DNA of 64,000 nucleotides from Pseudomonas sp. B21-028 (GCF_024749045.1 NZ_CP087184.1:1116001-1180000); one strand, 5' to 3'; counted from the stretch's first letter, positions 48,262 through 59,077 are shown. The notes: generated by a model not told the origin, from the letters alone. A program made the numbers and translations.

Positions 48262-49032
48262 TTGTTGCAGAACATTCGTGTCGTCCTGGTCAATACCAGC
48301 CATCCGGGCAATATCGGCGGAGCTGCGCGGGCCATGAAGAACATGGGCCTGTCGCGGCTGGTGCTGGTCGAGCCTCGCCTGTTCCCCCATCACGAAGCCG
48401 ACGCCCGGGCCTCCGGCGCCGGTGATATCCTGGCCGGCGCGCAAGTCGTCGCCACCCTGGAAGACGCCCTGGTGGGCTGCAATCTGGTACTCGGTACCAG
48501 TGCCCGCGACCGTCGCATTCCATGGCCGTTGCTCGACCCCCGCGAATGCGGAACGAAAGTGGTCGAGGAAGCCGCGCAGGGTATCGAGATCGCACTGGTG
48601 TTCGGCCGTGAAGACTCCGGCCTGACCAACGACGAGCTACAGCGATGTCACTTTCACGTGCATATCCCTTCCGACCCCGGGTTCAGTTCCCTGAACCTCG
48701 GGGCGGCGGTGCAGGTGTTGAGCTATGAAGTGCGCATGGCCTGGCTGGCAGCCGAAGGCAAGCCCAGCAAGGTGGAAAAATTTGAGGCGACGTCGCCGCG
48801 CAGTGAGACACTGGCGACCATGGACGAACTGGAGCGATTCTATGAACACCTGGAGCAAACCCTGGTGGACATCGAGTTCCTCGACCCGGACAAGCCTCGG
48901 CACTTGATGGCGCGCCTGCGTCGGTTGTACGGACGAAGCTCGGTCAGCCGGGCGGAGATGAATATATTGCGCGGCATCCTCACGGAAACCCAGAAAGCGG
49001 CCCGTGGCGAGCTGATTAAGCGGAAGGATTAA
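48262..49032 (+). CDS. trmJ: tRNA (cytidine/uridine-2-prime-O-)-methyltransferase TrmJ
   Basis: A 256-residue SPOUT methyltransferase acting at position 32 of several tRNAs. It has [50 protein letters not shown] and [16 protein letters not shown], the trefoil-knot motifs. The C-terminal helical extension of about 80 residues is present. A TTG codon (48262) fits the family N-terminus (LQNIRVV); no ATG or GTG is available at that place, and an upstream TTG at 48229 is less likely. cysE follows after one base. Confidence 0.93.
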   Translation: MLQNIRVVLVNTSHPGNIGGAARAMKNMGLSRLVLVEPRLFPHHEADARASGAGDILAGAQVVATLEDALVGCNLVLGTSARDRRIPWPLLDPRECGTKVVEEAAQGIEIALVFGREDSGLTNDELQRCHFHVHIPSDPGFSSLNLGAAVQVLSYEVRMAWLAAEGKPSKVEKFEATSPRSETLATMDELERFYEHLEQTLVDIEFLDPDKPRHLMARLRRLYGRSSVSRAEMNILRGILTETQKAARGELIKRKD

Positions 49033-49033
49033 A

Positions 49034-49810
49034 ATGTTCGATCGTTTGCGTGAAGATATCCAAAGCGTTTTCCATCGTGACCCAGCGGCGCGCAACGCCT
49101 TTGAAGTGCTGACCTGCTATCCGGGGATGCACGCGATCTGGCTCCATCGCCTGTCCGGCGCTTTGTGGAACCTGGGCTGGAAGTGGCTGGCGCGGCTGGT
49201 TTCCAACTTTGGCCGCTGGCTGACCGGGATCGAGATCCATCCGGGGGCCAAGGTCGGGCGCCGGTTCTTCATCGACCACGGCATGGGCATCGTCATTGGC
49301 GAAACCGCCGAGATCGGCGATGACGTGACCCTGTACCAGGGCGTGACACTCGGCGGTACCAGCTGGAACAAAGGCAAGCGCCACCCGACCCTGGGCGATG
49401 GCGTGGTGGTCGGCGCGGGCGCCAAGGTGCTCGGCCCGTTCACCGTCGGGGCAGGGGCGAAGGTCGGCTCCAATGCCGTGGTCACCAAGGCCGTGCCGCC
49501 CGGCGCGACCGTGGTGGGCATCCCGGGGCGGATCATCATCAAGTCCGATGACGAGCAGGACGCCCGGCGCAAGGCCATGGCCGAGAAGATCGGCTTCGAT
49601 GCCTACGGTGTCGGCGAAGACATGCCCGACCCGGTCGCCCGCGCCATCAACCAGTTGCTCGATCACCTGCAGGCCGTCGACGGACGCCTGGAAGGGATGT
49701 GCGGCGCCCTGAAGGACCTGGGCAGTAATTATTGTGCCAAGGACCTGCCTGAGCTGCGCGAGGAAGATTTCGCGTGCGTGAAGGATAAGGATCAGAGCCA
49801 GGTCGGCTGA
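49034..49810 (+). CDS. cysE: Serine O-acetyltransferase
   Basis: A 258-residue enzyme making O-acetylserine, the carbon acceptor for cysteine synthesis. The N-terminal helical part is short (the small CysE form), followed by the left-handed beta helix: [60 protein letters not shown]. The catalytic His/Asp pair is visible in FFIDHGMG. It lies directly upstream of the isc operon, whose desulfurase uses cysteine, and 1 base after trmJ. Confidence 0.95.
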   Translation: MFDRLREDIQSVFHRDPAARNAFEVLTCYPGMHAIWLHRLSGALWNLGWKWLARLVSNFGRWLTGIEIHPGAKVGRRFFIDHGMGIVIGETAEIGDDVTLYQGVTLGGTSWNKGKRHPTLGDGVVVGAGAKVLGPFTVGAGAKVGSNAVVTKAVPPGATVVGIPGRIIIKSDDEQDARRKAMAEKIGFDAYGVGEDMPDPVARAINQLLDHLQAVDGRLEGMCGALKDLGSNYCAKDLPELREEDFACVKDKDQSQVG

Positions 49811-49823
49811 CCGAGGCGTCTGC

Positions 49824-49890
49824 ATCGCGGGCAAGCCTTGCTCCCACAGAGGTCTCCACTGGGTCTGTGAGAGCAAGGCTTGCCCGCGAT
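49824..49890. repeat. Compact REPIN
   Basis: CATCGCGGGCAAGCCTTGCT..CCCACAGA and its inverse TCTGTGAGAGCAAGGCTTGC..CCGCGAT with a very short centre of about ten bases. It belongs to the GCGGGCAAGC subtype, unlike the GCGAGCAAGC arms elsewhere in the window. It lies between cysE and the iscR promoter. Confidence 0.85.
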
Positions 49891-49985
49891 AAACGATAAC
49901 GCGGTATCGCTGGTCCCCGGCAATCACCCTTTGCTATCATGCGCGCGCTCTTTCGCGGGTAAACCCGAGTGTTCCACTAGGTCTT

Positions 49986-50018
49986 ATAGTTGACTTAATT
50001 ACTCGGGAATTGCATACT
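49986..50018 (+). promoter_or_regulatory. iscR promoter with type 1 IscR-binding site
   Basis: ATAGTTGACTTAATTACTCG followed by GGAAT matches the known type 1 IscR site. It contains the -35 box TTGACT (49990-49995), a 17-base spacer and the -10 box CATACT (50013-50018). Binding of Fe-S-loaded IscR here would block the polymerase, giving the usual autorepression. Confidence 0.85.
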
Positions 50019-50049
50019 CGCCCCATTCCGAACTCCGTGGTAATTGTCC

Positions 50050-50541
50050 ATGCGACTGACTACAAAAGGCCGATACGCCGTGACCGCGATGCTGGATTTG
50101 GCATTGCATGCGCAGCACGGGCCGGTGTCCCTGGCCGATATCTCCGAGCGTCAGGGCATTTCCCTGTCTTACCTTGAACAACTGTTCGCCAAGCTGCGTC
50201 GCAGCAACCTGGTGTCCAGTGTGCGTGGTCCCGGTGGCGGCTATCAGCTGTCGCGCGACATGCAAGGCATCCAGGTCGCCCAGGTGATCGATGCGGTGAA
50301 CGAATCGGTCGATGCGACCAAATGTCAGGGGTTGGGCGACTGCCATGGCGGTGATACTTGCCTGACCCATCATCTGTGGTGCGACTTGAGCCTGCAGATC
50401 CACGAGTTTCTGAGCGGTATCAGCTTGGCTGACCTTGTTACCCGCCGTGAGGTGCAAGAAGTAGCCCAGCGTCAGGACCAGCGCCGTTGCAATGGCAAGG
50501 CGCCGCACCTGGACAAGATTGAAGCGTCCGCTGTCGAATGA
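50050..50541 (+). CDS. iscR: Fe-S cluster assembly regulator IscR
   Basis: A 163-residue Rrf2-family regulator. The winged helix ([39 protein letters not shown]) is followed by the cluster-ligand loop [13 protein letters not shown] (three Cys with x5 spacing, and His three residues later). With a [2Fe-2S] cluster it represses isc. ATG 50050 is used; a TTG six bases earlier extends the frame. First gene of the isc operon. Confidence 0.97.
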   Translation: MRLTTKGRYAVTAMLDLALHAQHGPVSLADISERQGISLSYLEQLFAKLRRSNLVSSVRGPGGGYQLSRDMQGIQVAQVIDAVNESVDATKCQGLGDCHGGDTCLTHHLWCDLSLQIHEFLSGISLADLVTRREVQEVAQRQDQRRCNGKAPHLDKIEASAVE

Positions 50542-50591
50542 CTGCCGCAGAGCACGCGGAACGCCAGCCAGCCTGATTTAGGAGAGAGTCC

Positions 50592-51806
50592 ATGAAATTG
50601 CCGATTTACCTTGATTACTCTGCGACCACCCCGGTTGACCCACGTGTCGCGCAGAAAATGAGTGAATGCCTGCTGGTCGACGGAAACTTCGGTAACCCGG
50701 CCTCCCGCTCCCACGTGTTCGGCTGGAAGGCCGAGGAATCGGTCGAGAACGCCCGTCGCCAGGTCGCTGACCTGGTCAACGCCGACCCGCGTGAAATCGT
50801 CTGGACCTCCGGTGCCACCGAGTCCGACAACCTGGCAATCAAGGGTGTCGCGCACTTCTATCACACCAAGGGCAAGCACCTGATCACCTCCAAGATCGAG
50901 CACAAGGCGGTCCTGGATACCACGCGCCAACTGGAGCGTGAAGGTTTCGAGGTCACCTACATCGAGCCTGGCGAAGACGGCCTGATCACCCCGGCCATGG
51001 TCGAAGCCGCGCTGCGCGACGACACCATCCTGGTTTCGATCATGCACGTGAACAACGAAATCGGCACCGTCAACGACATCGAGGCCATCGGCGAACTGAC
51101 CCGTTCCCGCGGCGTCCTGTTCCATGTCGACGCGGCGCAGTCCACCGGCAAGGTCGACATCGACCTGTCGAAGCTCAAAGTCGACCTGATGTCGTTCTCC
51201 GCCCACAAGACCTACGGCCCTAAAGGCATCGGCGCGCTGTACGTGAGCCGCAAGCCGCGTGTTCGCCTCGAAGCGACCATGCACGGCGGCGGTCACGAGC
51301 GTGGCATGCGTTCCGGCACCCTGGCGACCCACCAGATCGTCGGCATGGGTGAAGCCTTCCGCGTGGCCAAGGAAGACATGGCCGCCGAGAACGTACGCAT
51401 CAAGGCCCTAAGCGACCGCTTCTTCAAACAGGTCGAGCACCTGGAAGAGCTCTACGTCAACGGCAGCATGACCGCCCGCGTACCGCACAACCTGAACCTG
51501 AGCTTCAACTACGTTGAAGGCGAGTCGCTGATCATGGCGCTCAAGGATCTGGCCGTGTCCTCCGGTTCGGCGTGCACCTCGGCGTCCCTCGAGCCTTCGT
51601 ATGTACTGCGCGCCCTGGGCCGCAACGACGAACTGGCCCACAGCTCGATCCGCTTCACCTTCGGCCGCTTCACCACCGAAGAAGAAATCGATTACGCCGC
51701 GCAGAAAGTCTGCGAGGCCGTCACCAAGCTGCGCGCTCTATCGCCGCTGTGGGACATGTACAAAGACGGCGTCGACATCTCGAAAATCGAATGGGCGGCG
51801 CACTGA
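50592..51806 (+). CDS. iscS: Cysteine desulfurase IscS
   Basis: A 404-residue PLP enzyme that takes sulfur from cysteine for Fe-S clusters, thiamine and tRNA thiolation. PLP lysine in [12 protein letters not shown], catalytic persulfide cysteine in [17 protein letters not shown] on the long mobile loop, and the C-terminal [19 protein letters not shown] that contacts IscU. Strong GGAGAG site. Confidence 0.98.
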   Translation: MKLPIYLDYSATTPVDPRVAQKMSECLLVDGNFGNPASRSHVFGWKAEESVENARRQVADLVNADPREIVWTSGATESDNLAIKGVAHFYHTKGKHLITSKIEHKAVLDTTRQLEREGFEVTYIEPGEDGLITPAMVEAALRDDTILVSIMHVNNEIGTVNDIEAIGELTRSRGVLFHVDAAQSTGKVDIDLSKLKVDLMSFSAHKTYGPKGIGALYVSRKPRVRLEATMHGGGHERGMRSGTLATHQIVGMGEAFRVAKEDMAAENVRIKALSDRFFKQVEHLEELYVNGSMTARVPHNLNLSFNYVEGESLIMALKDLAVSSGSACTSASLEPSYVLRALGRNDELAHSSIRFTFGRFTTEEEIDYAAQKVCEAVTKLRALSPLWDMYKDGVDISKIEWAAH

Positions 51807-51849
51807 GAAGTCGCCACCAGAGCGGCTCCACTGATGAGGATTGAAGCAA

Positions 51850-52236
51850 ATGGCATATAGCGAAAAGGTCATCGACCACTACGAGAACCCGCGCAACGTC
51901 GGCAAGATGGACGCGCAGGATCCTGATGTCGGCACCGGCATGGTCGGCGCCCCGGCATGCGGCGACGTAATGCGCCTGCAGATCAAGGTCAACGAGCAAG
52001 GCATCATCGAAGATGCCAAGTTCAAGACCTACGGCTGCGGCTCGGCCATTGCGTCCAGCTCCCTGGCCACCGAGTGGATGAAGGGCAAGACCCTCGATGA
52101 AGCCGAAACCATCAAGAACACCCAGCTGGCCGAAGAACTGGCCCTGCCGCCAGTGAAAATCCACTGCTCGGTACTCGCTGAAGACGCCATCAAGGCTGCC
52201 GTTCGCGACTACAAGCAGAAGAAAGGCTTGATCTGA
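51850..52236 (+). CDS. iscU: Fe-S cluster scaffold IscU
   Basis: A 128-residue scaffold on which the cluster is built. The three ligand cysteines lie in GAPACGDVM, TYGCGSAIASS and IHCSVLAEDA, and the HscA-binding LPPVK is present as LALPPVKIHC. The start is ATG 51850 (MAYSEKVIDHYENPRNVG). Usual position between iscS and iscA. Confidence 0.98.
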   Translation: MAYSEKVIDHYENPRNVGKMDAQDPDVGTGMVGAPACGDVMRLQIKVNEQGIIEDAKFKTYGCGSAIASSSLATEWMKGKTLDEAETIKNTQLAEELALPPVKIHCSVLAEDAIKAAVRDYKQKKGLI

Positions 52237-52259
52237 ACCGCGACAGGTAAGGAGTTTTC

Positions 52260-52583
52260 ATGGCTATCCAGATGACAGAAGCAGCCGCCAGGCACATACA
52301 GCGCTCCCTCGCGGGGCGCGGCAAGGGCGAGGGCATCCGCCTGGGTGTTCGCACCACGGGTTGTTCCGGCCTTGCCTATGTACTGGAGTTCGTCGATGAA
52401 GTCGGCGAAGACGATCAGGTGTTCGAAAGTCATGGTCAGAAAGTGATCATCGACCCGAAGAGCCTGACGTACCTGGACGGCACTGAGCTGGATTTCGTCA
52501 AGGAAGGGTTGAACGAAGGCTTCAAGTTCAACAACCCCAACGTGCGCGGTGAATGTGGCTGCGGCGAAAGCTTCAACATCTGA
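52260..52583 (+). CDS. iscA: Fe-S cluster carrier IscA
   Basis: A 107-residue A-type carrier that passes clusters to target proteins. The cluster-binding cysteines are in [10 protein letters not shown] and GECGCGESF near the C-terminus. Ribosome binding site GGTAAGGAG. Twenty-three bases after iscU. Confidence 0.97.
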   Translation: MAIQMTEAAARHIQRSLAGRGKGEGIRLGVRTTGCSGLAYVLEFVDEVGEDDQVFESHGQKVIIDPKSLTYLDGTELDFVKEGLNEGFKFNNPNVRGECGCGESFNI

Positions 52584-52591
52584 GGCGGCTC

Positions 52592-53113
52592 GTGGGTACT
52601 CCTTGTCATTTTGCTTTGTTTCAGATGCAGCCGGGTTTCAGCCTGGATCTCGATGAGCTGTCGGCGCGTTACCTCGAGCTGGCCCGGGGCGTCCATCCGG
52701 ACCGCTTCGCGGACGCCTCCGAGGCCGAGCAGCGGCGGGCGCTCGAGCAGTCCGCGAACCTCAACGAGGCCTACCAGACGCTCAAGAGCCCGGCCAAGCG
52801 CGCGCGCTACTTGCTTGCCATCAGCGGTCATGAGCTGCCCCTGGAAGTCACAGTGCACGATCCCGAGTTTCTTCTTCAGCAGATGCAGTGGCGCGAAGAG
52901 CTCGAAGACTTGCAGGACAGTGCCGACCTGGCGGGTGTCGCCGCGTTCAAGCGTCGCTTGAAGGACGCCCAGCAAACCCTGAACGAAAGCTTCGCAGCCT
53001 GCTGGAACGATGCCGCGCAACGCGAACAGGCCGAACGCCTGATGCGGCGCATGCAGTTCCTCGACAAGCTCACCTACGAAGTGCGCCAGCTAGAAGAGCG
53101 CCTCGACGATTAA
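52592..53113 (+). CDS. hscB: Fe-S co-chaperone HscB
   Basis: A 173-residue J-type co-chaperone that brings IscU to HscA. It has the N-terminal J domain ([20 protein letters not shown], the HPD motif in [12 protein letters not shown]) and a C-terminal three-helix bundle ([14 protein letters not shown] onward). The GTG start with GAGG six bases before gives the family length; the frame upstream overlaps iscA. Confidence 0.96.
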   Translation: MGTPCHFALFQMQPGFSLDLDELSARYLELARGVHPDRFADASEAEQRRALEQSANLNEAYQTLKSPAKRARYLLAISGHELPLEVTVHDPEFLLQQMQWREELEDLQDSADLAGVAAFKRRLKDAQQTLNESFAACWNDAAQREQAERLMRRMQFLDKLTYEVRQLEERLDD

Positions 53114-53163
53114 CCCAGTGCCGCTCCGGTCGCACGCCTGATTACAGATAAGTCCTGATTACG

Positions 53164-55026
53164 ATGGCCCTACTGCAGATCGCCGAACCCGGCCAAAGTC
53201 CTCAACCGCACCAGCGCCGCCTGGCTGTGGGGATCGACTTGGGTACCACCAATTCCCTGGTCGCTGCGTTGCGCAGCGGTCTTTCCGAGCCTCTGGCTGA
53301 TGAACAGGGTCGGGTGATCCTGCCGTCTGCCGTGCGCTACCACGCCGACCGCGTCGAAGTGGGCGAGTCGGCCAAGCTGGCCGCCGCGACCGATCCACTG
53401 AACACCATCGTGTCGGTCAAGCGCCTGATGGGGCGTGGCCTGTCCGACGTCAAGCAATTGGGCGATCAACTGCCGTATCGCTTCGTTGGCGGCGAGTCCC
53501 ACATGCCGTTCATCGAAACCGTGCAGGGCCCGAAAAGCCCGGTGGAAGTGTCGGCCGATATCCTCAAGGTCCTGCGTCAACGCGCCGAAGCGGCGTTGGG
53601 CGGTGAACTGGTGGGTGCGGTCATCACCGTCCCGGCCTATTTCGACGACGCCCAGCGCCAAGCCACCAAGGACGCGGCCAGACTGGCCGGCCTGAACGTG
53701 CTGCGTCTGCTCAATGAGCCGACCGCGGCTGCGGTGGCGTATGGCCTGGACCAGCACGCCGAAGGCCTGGTTGCCATCTACGACCTGGGCGGCGGTACCT
53801 TTGATATATCAATTCTGCGCCTGACCGGCGGTGTTTTCGAAGTCCTGGCCACCGGCGGCGACAGCGCCCTGGGCGGAGATGACTTCGACCACGCCATCGC
53901 CGGCTGGATCATCGAGCAGGCGGGCTTGTCAGCCGACCTCGATCCGGGTGCGCAACGTCACCTGCTGCAAACCGCCTGCGCCGCCAAGGAAGCCCTGACC
54001 GACGCCGAGAGTGTCGAGGTCGCCTACGGCGACTGGAAAGCCTCCTTGAGCCGCGAAGCCTTCAATACGCTGATCGACCCCATGGTTGCCCGCAGCCTCA
54101 AGGCCTGCCGCCGCGCCGTGCGCGATTCCGGCGTCGAGCTCGAAGACGTCAAGGCCGTGGTCATGGTCGGCGGTTCGACTCGTGTGCCTCGGGTTCGCGA
54201 AGCCGTTGCCGAGGCCTTTGGCCGTCAACCGTTGACCGAAATCGACCCGGACCAGGTGGTTGCCATCGGTGCCGCGATCCAGGCCGATACCCTGGCCGGC
54301 AACAAGCGCGACGGCGGCGAACTGCTGTTGCTCGACGTGATCCCGCTGTCCCTGGGCCTGGAAACCATGGGCGGCCTGATGGAGAAGGTGATTCCGCGCA
54401 ACACCACCATCCCCGTGGCCCGCGCCCAGGATTTCACCACCTATAAAGACGGCCAGTCGGCCATGATGATCCACGTGCTGCAAGGCGAGCGTGAACTCAT
54501 CAGCGACTGCCGGTCCCTGGCGCGCTTCGAATTGCGTGGCATCCCGGCCATGGTTGCCGGTGCGGCGAAGATCCGCGTGACCTTTCAGGTCGACGCCGAC
54601 GGCTTGCTCAATGTCTCTGCCCGCGAGCTGGGTTCGGGCGTCGAGGCCAGCATCCAGGTCAAGCCGTCCTACGGCCTGACCGACGGCGAAATCGCCCGGA
54701 TGCTCAAGGACTCGTTCCAATACGCCGGCGACGACAAGGTGGCCCGCGTTCTACGCGAACAGCAAGTCGACGCCCAGCGCCTGATCGAAGCCGTGCAGGG
54801 CGCCCTCGAAGCCGATGGCGAGCGTCTACTGGACGCCGAAGAGCGCATGGTCATCGAGTTGCAGATGCAGGAATTGTCCGAATTGATCAAGGGCACCGAT
54901 GGCTATGCCATCGAGCAGCAGACCAAGCGTCTGTCGCACGTCACCGATGCCTTTGCCGCCCGCCGCCTGGATTCGACGGTCAAAGCCGCCCTGGCGGGGC
55001 GTAACCTGAATGAGATCGAGGAGTAA
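53164..55026 (+). CDS. hscA: Fe-S chaperone HscA
   Basis: A 620-residue Hsp70 dedicated to Fe-S assembly. The ATPase domain has [47 protein letters not shown] and [15 protein letters not shown]. The substrate-binding domain from about residue 390 recognises the LPPVK of IscU. Length is normal. Confidence 0.98.
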   Translation: MALLQIAEPGQSPQPHQRRLAVGIDLGTTNSLVAALRSGLSEPLADEQGRVILPSAVRYHADRVEVGESAKLAAATDPLNTIVSVKRLMGRGLSDVKQLGDQLPYRFVGGESHMPFIETVQGPKSPVEVSADILKVLRQRAEAALGGELVGAVITVPAYFDDAQRQATKDAARLAGLNVLRLLNEPTAAAVAYGLDQHAEGLVAIYDLGGGTFDISILRLTGGVFEVLATGGDSALGGDDFDHAIAGWIIEQAGLSADLDPGAQRHLLQTACAAKEALTDAESVEVAYGDWKASLSREAFNTLIDPMVARSLKACRRAVRDSGVELEDVKAVVMVGGSTRVPRVREAVAEAFGRQPLTEIDPDQVVAIGAAIQADTLAGNKRDGGELLLLDVIPLSLGLETMGGLMEKVIPRNTTIPVARAQDFTTYKDGQSAMMIHVLQGERELISDCRSLARFELRGIPAMVAGAAKIRVTFQVDADGLLNVSARELGSGVEASIQVKPSYGLTDGEIARMLKDSFQYAGDDKVARVLREQQVDAQRLIEAVQGALEADGERLLDAEERMVIELQMQELSELIKGTDGYAIEQQTKRLSHVTDAFAARRLDSTVKAALAGRNLNEIEE

Positions 55027-55029
55027 TAG

Positions 55030-55371
55030 ATGCCGCAGGTGATTTTTCTACCCCACGAGAAGTTCTGTCCCGAGGGCATGGTAGTGGAGGCTGAGCCTGG
55101 GACGTCTATCCTTGAGCTGGCTCATGAGCACCATATCGAGATGGAAAGTGCCTGTGGCGGCGTCTGCGCCTGCACCACCTGCCATTGCATCATTCGTGAG
55201 GGCTTCGATTCGCTGGAAGAGGCGGACGAGCTGGAAGAAGATTTCCTCGACCGGGCCTGGGGCCTGGAAGCGCAATCGCGCCTGGGTTGTCAGGCCATTG
55301 TCGGTACGGAAGACCTGACCGTCGAGATCCCGAAATATTCGCTTAACCATGCGGCTGAAGCGCCGCACTGA
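55030..55371 (+). CDS. fdx: [2Fe-2S] ferredoxin, ISC type
   Basis: A 113-residue adrenodoxin-like ferredoxin giving electrons to cluster assembly. Cluster cysteines in ESACGGVCACTTCHC and RLGCQAIVG. Three bases after hscA. Confidence 0.97.
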   Translation: MPQVIFLPHEKFCPEGMVVEAEPGTSILELAHEHHIEMESACGGVCACTTCHCIIREGFDSLEEADELEEDFLDRAWGLEAQSRLGCQAIVGTEDLTVEIPKYSLNHAAEAPH

Positions 55372-55385
55372 TCCTGGAAGCCAAC

Positions 55386-55586
55386 ATGAGTCTTAAATGG
55401 GGTGATGTGCTGGAAATCGCAATCCAGCTGACCGAGGCCAAGCCTGATGTAGACCCTCGATACGTGAACTTCGTCGATCTGCACCAGTGGGTGCTGGCAT
55501 TGCCGGAATTCAGCGACGATCCGGCTCGAGGTGGCGAGAAAGTGCTTGAAGCCATTCAAGCCGCCTGGATCGAAGAAGCAGATTGA
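55386..55586 (+). CDS. iscX: Fe-S assembly protein IscX
   Basis: A 66-residue acidic protein (MSLKWGDVLEIAIQLTEAKP, DLHQWVLALPEFSDDP) that binds IscS and iron and tunes the rate of assembly. It is the last gene of the isc operon, with a hairpin 34 bases after the stop. Confidence 0.96.
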   Translation: MSLKWGDVLEIAIQLTEAKPDVDPRYVNFVDLHQWVLALPEFSDDPARGGEKVLEAIQAAWIEEAD

Positions 55587-55619
55587 GTCTGCGCTGTACG
55601 CAGTTAGGCAATACCCGAT

Positions 55620-55650
55620 AACCCGCGTATAATTCGCGGGTTTAATTTTT
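55620..55650 (+). terminator. Hairpin after iscX with a TATAAT loop (terminator and possible ndk promoter)
   Basis: AACCCGCG and CGCGGGTT form an 8-bp stem, followed by TAATTTTT, so it can end the isc transcript. The loop is TATAATT, a perfect -10 box lying 47 bases before the ndk start. No strong -35 is visible at 17-18 bases upstream (TTAGGC at best). Confidence 0.65.
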
Positions 55651-55679
55651 CGCACATTACCGTTTCTGGAGTTACACCC

Positions 55680-56105
55680 ATGGCTGTTCAACGTACTTTC
55701 TCCATCATCAAGCCTGACGCCGTTGCTAAAAACGTAATCGGCAAGATCGTGACCCGCTTCGAAGACGCCGGCCTGCGCGTCGTTGCTTCGAAAATGAAGC
55801 AACTGTCCAAGGCCGAAGCCGAAGGCTTCTACGCTGAGCACAGCGAGCGCGGTTTCTTCGGTGAGCTGGTTGCGTTCATGACTTCTGGTCCGGTTGTCGT
55901 TCAGGTGCTGGAAGGCGAAAACGCCATCGCTCGCAACCGTGAGCTGATGGGCGCTACCAACCCTAAAGAAGCTGCTGCCGGTACCATCCGCGCCGACTTC
56001 GCCGAGTCCATCGACGCCAACGCCGTCCACGGTTCGGACTCCGAAGCCGCTGCTGCTCGCGAAATCGCTTACTTTTTCGCCGCTACTGAAGTAACCGCTC
56101 GCTAA
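55680..56105 (+). CDS. ndk: Nucleoside diphosphate kinase
   Basis: A 141-residue enzyme that balances nucleoside triphosphate pools by phosphate exchange through a phosphohistidine. The active site NAVHGSDS holds the catalytic histidine, and the N-terminal [11 protein letters not shown] binds nucleotide. Strong codon bias typical of a highly expressed gene. Between the isc operon and rlmN. Confidence 0.98.
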   Translation: MAVQRTFSIIKPDAVAKNVIGKIVTRFEDAGLRVVASKMKQLSKAEAEGFYAEHSERGFFGELVAFMTSGPVVVQVLEGENAIARNRELMGATNPKEAAAGTIRADFAESIDANAVHGSDSEAAAAREIAYFFAATEVTAR

Positions 56106-56132
56106 GTAAAGCTTGTGAGTGAGGGTGAGACC

Positions 56133-57278
56133 ATGACTGCATCGATCGGCAAGATTAACCTGTTGGGCTTGACCCAGCCGGAAATGGAGAAATTCTTCGA
56201 CTCAATCGGGGAGAAGCGTTTCCGTGCCGGTCAGGTAATGAAATGGATTCACCACTTTGGCGTCGACGATTTCGACGCCATGACGAATGTCGGCAAGGCC
56301 TTGCGTGAAAAACTCAAGGCCGTTGCCGAGATTCGCGGCCCCGAAGTGGTCAGCCAGGACATTTCCAGCGACGGCACCCGCAAGTGGGTGGTGCGCGTGG
56401 CGTCCGGCAGCTGCGTCGAGACCGTCTACATTCCCCAGGGCAAGCGCGGCACCTTGTGCGTTTCGTCCCAGGCAGGCTGTGCCCTGGATTGCAGTTTCTG
56501 CTCCACCGGCAAGCAAGGCTTCAATAGCAACCTCACCGCCGCCGAAGTGATCGGCCAGGTGTGGATTGCCAACAAATCCTTTGGCAGCGTCCCGGCGACC
56601 GTCGACCGTGCCATCACCAATGTGGTGATGATGGGCATGGGCGAGCCGCTGCTGAACTTCGACAACGTCGTGTCCGCCATGCACCTGATGATGGATGACC
56701 TGGGTTACGGCATCTCCAAGCGCCGCGTGACCCTATCCACGTCCGGCGTGGTGCCGATGATCGATGAGCTGGCCAAGCACATCGACGTCTCCCTGGCATT
56801 GTCGCTGCACGCACCTAATGACGCATTGCGTAACCAATTGGTGCCGATCAACAAGAAGTATCCGCTTAAGATGCTGCTGGACTCGTGCCAGCGCTACATG
56901 TCGGCTCTGGGCGAAAAGCGCGTGCTGACCATCGAATACACCCTGCTCAAGGATGTGAACGACAAGGTCGAACATGCGGTCGAGATGATCGAGCTGCTCA
57001 AGAACATCCCGTGCAAGATCAACCTGATCCCGTTCAACCCGTTCCCGCATTCCGGTTACGAGCGTCCGAGCAACAACGCGATCCGTCGCTTCCAGGATCA
57101 GCTTCATCACGCGGGCTTCAACGTCACCGTGCGCACCACCCGCGGCGAAGACATCGATGCGGCGTGCGGTCAATTGGTCGGGCAGGTGCTGGATCGCACC
57201 CGTCGCAGCGAACGCTACATTGCCGTGCGCGAGTTGAACGCCACCGACGATGTGCAGAACGCTGCGAACGGTCACTAA
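56133..57278 (+). CDS. rlmN: 23S rRNA/tRNA adenine-C2 methyltransferase RlmN
   Basis: A 381-residue radical SAM enzyme that methylates A2503 of 23S rRNA and A37 of some tRNAs. The CxxxCxxC cluster motif is in [12 protein letters not shown]. The two methyl-carrying cysteines are expected near [18 protein letters not shown], where the second is seen. ATG 56133 with GAGGGTGAGA upstream is preferred to an earlier start at 56115. It needs an Fe-S cluster, which the neighbouring isc genes make. Confidence 0.96.
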   Translation: MTASIGKINLLGLTQPEMEKFFDSIGEKRFRAGQVMKWIHHFGVDDFDAMTNVGKALREKLKAVAEIRGPEVVSQDISSDGTRKWVVRVASGSCVETVYIPQGKRGTLCVSSQAGCALDCSFCSTGKQGFNSNLTAAEVIGQVWIANKSFGSVPATVDRAITNVVMMGMGEPLLNFDNVVSAMHLMMDDLGYGISKRRVTLSTSGVVPMIDELAKHIDVSLALSLHAPNDALRNQLVPINKKYPLKMLLDSCQRYMSALGEKRVLTIEYTLLKDVNDKVEHAVEMIELLKNIPCKINLIPFNPFPHSGYERPSNNAIRRFQDQLHHAGFNVTVRTTRGEDIDAACGQLVGQVLDRTRRSERYIAVRELNATDDVQNAANGH

Positions 57279-57290
57279 GAGAGGAACTCT

Positions 57291-58049
57291 ATGTCCCTGC
57301 GCTTCGCGCTGCTGTTGCTGTTCACCGGTCTGTGCGCCGGTTGTGTTCTGTCGGGCGACTACAACCCGATGAAAACCAGCAAGGGGCGTGATGAAGCGCG
57401 TGTGGCCTATGTGCAACTGGGCATCGGCTACTTGCAGCAGGGCATGACCGAGCGGGCCAAGGTGCCGCTCAAGAAGGCCCTGGAACTGGACAGCTCCGAC
57501 GCCGATGCCAACGCGGCTCTGGCCCTGGTGTTCCAGGCCGAGCTGGAGCCGGAGCTGGCCGACGAGCATTTTCGCAAGGCGCTGTCCAGCCGGCCGCAGG
57601 ATGCACGGATCCTGAACAACTACGGCAGCTTCCTCTACGAGCAACAGCGTTACAAGGAGGCCTACGAACGCTTCGAACAGGCCGCCGCCGATACCCTTTA
57701 CCCTGAGCGTTCGCGGGTTTTCGAGAACCTTGGCATGACCGCCGCAAAACTCGGCCAGCGTGATCTGACCCGCCAGCAACTGGAAAAGGCGTTGCGGCTC
57801 AACCGCCAGCAACCGCGAGCCTTGCTGGAAATGGCTGAGTTGTCCTACGAAGACAGGCAATATGTGCCCGCACGGGACTATTACGAACGTTTTAGCCTGC
57901 TGAGCGAGCAAAATGCACGTAGTCTATTGCTCGGTGTTCGGCTGGCACATGTATTCGAAGATCGTGACAAGGCCGCAAGCTATGGCCTGCAACTAAAAAG
58001 ACTCTATCCCGGTACGCCGGAATATCAGCAATACCTGTCGGAGCAATGA
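57291..58049 (+). CDS. pilW: Type IV pilus biogenesis/stability lipoprotein PilW (PilF)
   Basis: A 252-residue outer-membrane lipoprotein required for PilQ secretin assembly. Signal peptide with lipobox LCAGC, then about six TPR units (VQLGIGYLQQGMTERAKVPL, ALELDSSDADANAALALVFQ, ARILNNYGSFLYEQQRYKEA). Known as PilF in Pseudomonas. Its end overlaps the rodZ start by four bases. Confidence 0.94.
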   Translation: MSLRFALLLLFTGLCAGCVLSGDYNPMKTSKGRDEARVAYVQLGIGYLQQGMTERAKVPLKKALELDSSDADANAALALVFQAELEPELADEHFRKALSSRPQDARILNNYGSFLYEQQRYKEAYERFEQAAADTLYPERSRVFENLGMTAAKLGQRDLTRQQLEKALRLNRQQPRALLEMAELSYEDRQYVPARDYYERFSLLSEQNARSLLLGVRLAHVFEDRDKAASYGLQLKRLYPGTPEYQQYLSEQ

Positions 58050-59074
58050 TGAAAGCGGCGCATCCTGAAGTGGTAGCAGCGACTCGCGTTAACCCTGGTG
58101 AGACCCTGCGTCAAGCCCGCGAAAGCAATGGCTGGTCGCTGGCCCAAGTGGCCCTCAAGCTCAATCTCACCGTGGTTTCCCTGAGCAACCTGGAAGCGGG
58201 CGCGTTCGACAAATTGCCCGGGCACACCTTCGCCCGGGGCTACATCCGCGCCTACGCCAAATTACTCGACATGGACCAGACCGTTCTGGTCCAGCAATTC
58301 GATCAATACACCGGTTCCGACGCTCAGGGCAGCAATGTGCACAGTCTGGGTCGCATCGAGGAACCGGTGCGTGTTTCCCACACCATTTTGCGAATCGTCA
58401 GCCTGTTGCTGCTGATCGCGGTGATTGGGGGCGGTTTCGTCTGGTGGCAGGATCAAGCTTCGCTGCGCAGCAAGGAGTCGGTCTCCATGGCGCCGGAGCA
58501 CGTAGAAGTGGAGGGTGCCGACGGCACCACGCGGATCCATCCGCTGGACGAGCCGGAAGACCAGGCTGTGCTTGAAGGCCAGACACAAGGGGAAACCAGC
58601 CTGGCGTTACCGCAGGGCCAGGAGGGTGCTGACGCCGAAGCCGGTGCCGAGCCGGGTACGCCTGCCGCCCCGGCTGTTGCCCCCGCCGTGCCCAACACGC
58701 CTGCGCCAGCCACCAGCGCACCGGTTGCCCCGAGCACACCTGCGCCGACCGTGGCGGCTCCTGCTCCTGCTCCTGCTCCTGCTCCGTCAGTTCCGGCTGC
58801 GGCGCCAGCTGCCCCTGCGGCGCCGGCCGCAGGTGAAGGCCAGGTGCAGATTCAATTCATCGCCGATTGCTGGACCCAGGTTACCGACGGCAACGGCAAG
58901 GTGCTGTTCAGCGGCCTCAAACGCAAGGGCGATACCACGTCCATCAACGGTAAACCGCCGTTTGCCGTACGCCTGGGCTATGCCCGTGGCGCGCAAGTCA
59001 GCTACAACGGCCAGCCCGTCGACGTCGCTCCGTTTACCAGTGGCGAGACTGCTCGCCTGAAGTTGGGTCAATAA
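58046..59074 (+). CDS. rodZ: Cytoskeletal shape protein RodZ
   Basis: A 342-residue bitopic protein linking MreB to the membrane. N-terminal helix-turn-helix (GETLRQARESNGWSLAQVAL), one transmembrane helix (LRIVSLLLLIAVIGGGFVWW, about 115-135), a periplasmic linker of about 90 residues rich in Pro and Ala with near-perfect PAPAPAP runs, and a C-terminal DUF4115 beta domain (FIADCWTQVTDGNGKVLFSG). The linker DNA is a low-complexity GCTCCTGCTCCTGC repeat and may vary in length between strains. It overlaps pilW and is three bases from ispG. Confidence 0.94.
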   Translation: MMKAAHPEVVAATRVNPGETLRQARESNGWSLAQVALKLNLTVVSLSNLEAGAFDKLPGHTFARGYIRAYAKLLDMDQTVLVQQFDQYTGSDAQGSNVHSLGRIEEPVRVSHTILRIVSLLLLIAVIGGGFVWWQDQASLRSKESVSMAPEHVEVEGADGTTRIHPLDEPEDQAVLEGQTQGETSLALPQGQEGADAEAGAEPGTPAAPAVAPAVPNTPAPATSAPVAPSTPAPTVAAPAPAPAPAPSVPAAAPAAPAAPAAGEGQVQIQFIADCWTQVTDGNGKVLFSGLKRKGDTTSINGKPPFAVRLGYARGAQVSYNGQPVDVAPFTSGETARLKLGQ

Positions 59075-59077
59075 GTC

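Noticed and set aside
58740..58830. Repeat-driven contingency locus in rodZ
   Set aside because: The GCTCCT repeats encode the normal Pro/Ala linker of RodZ in whole codons; length change would not shift the frame, so no phase variation is expected.
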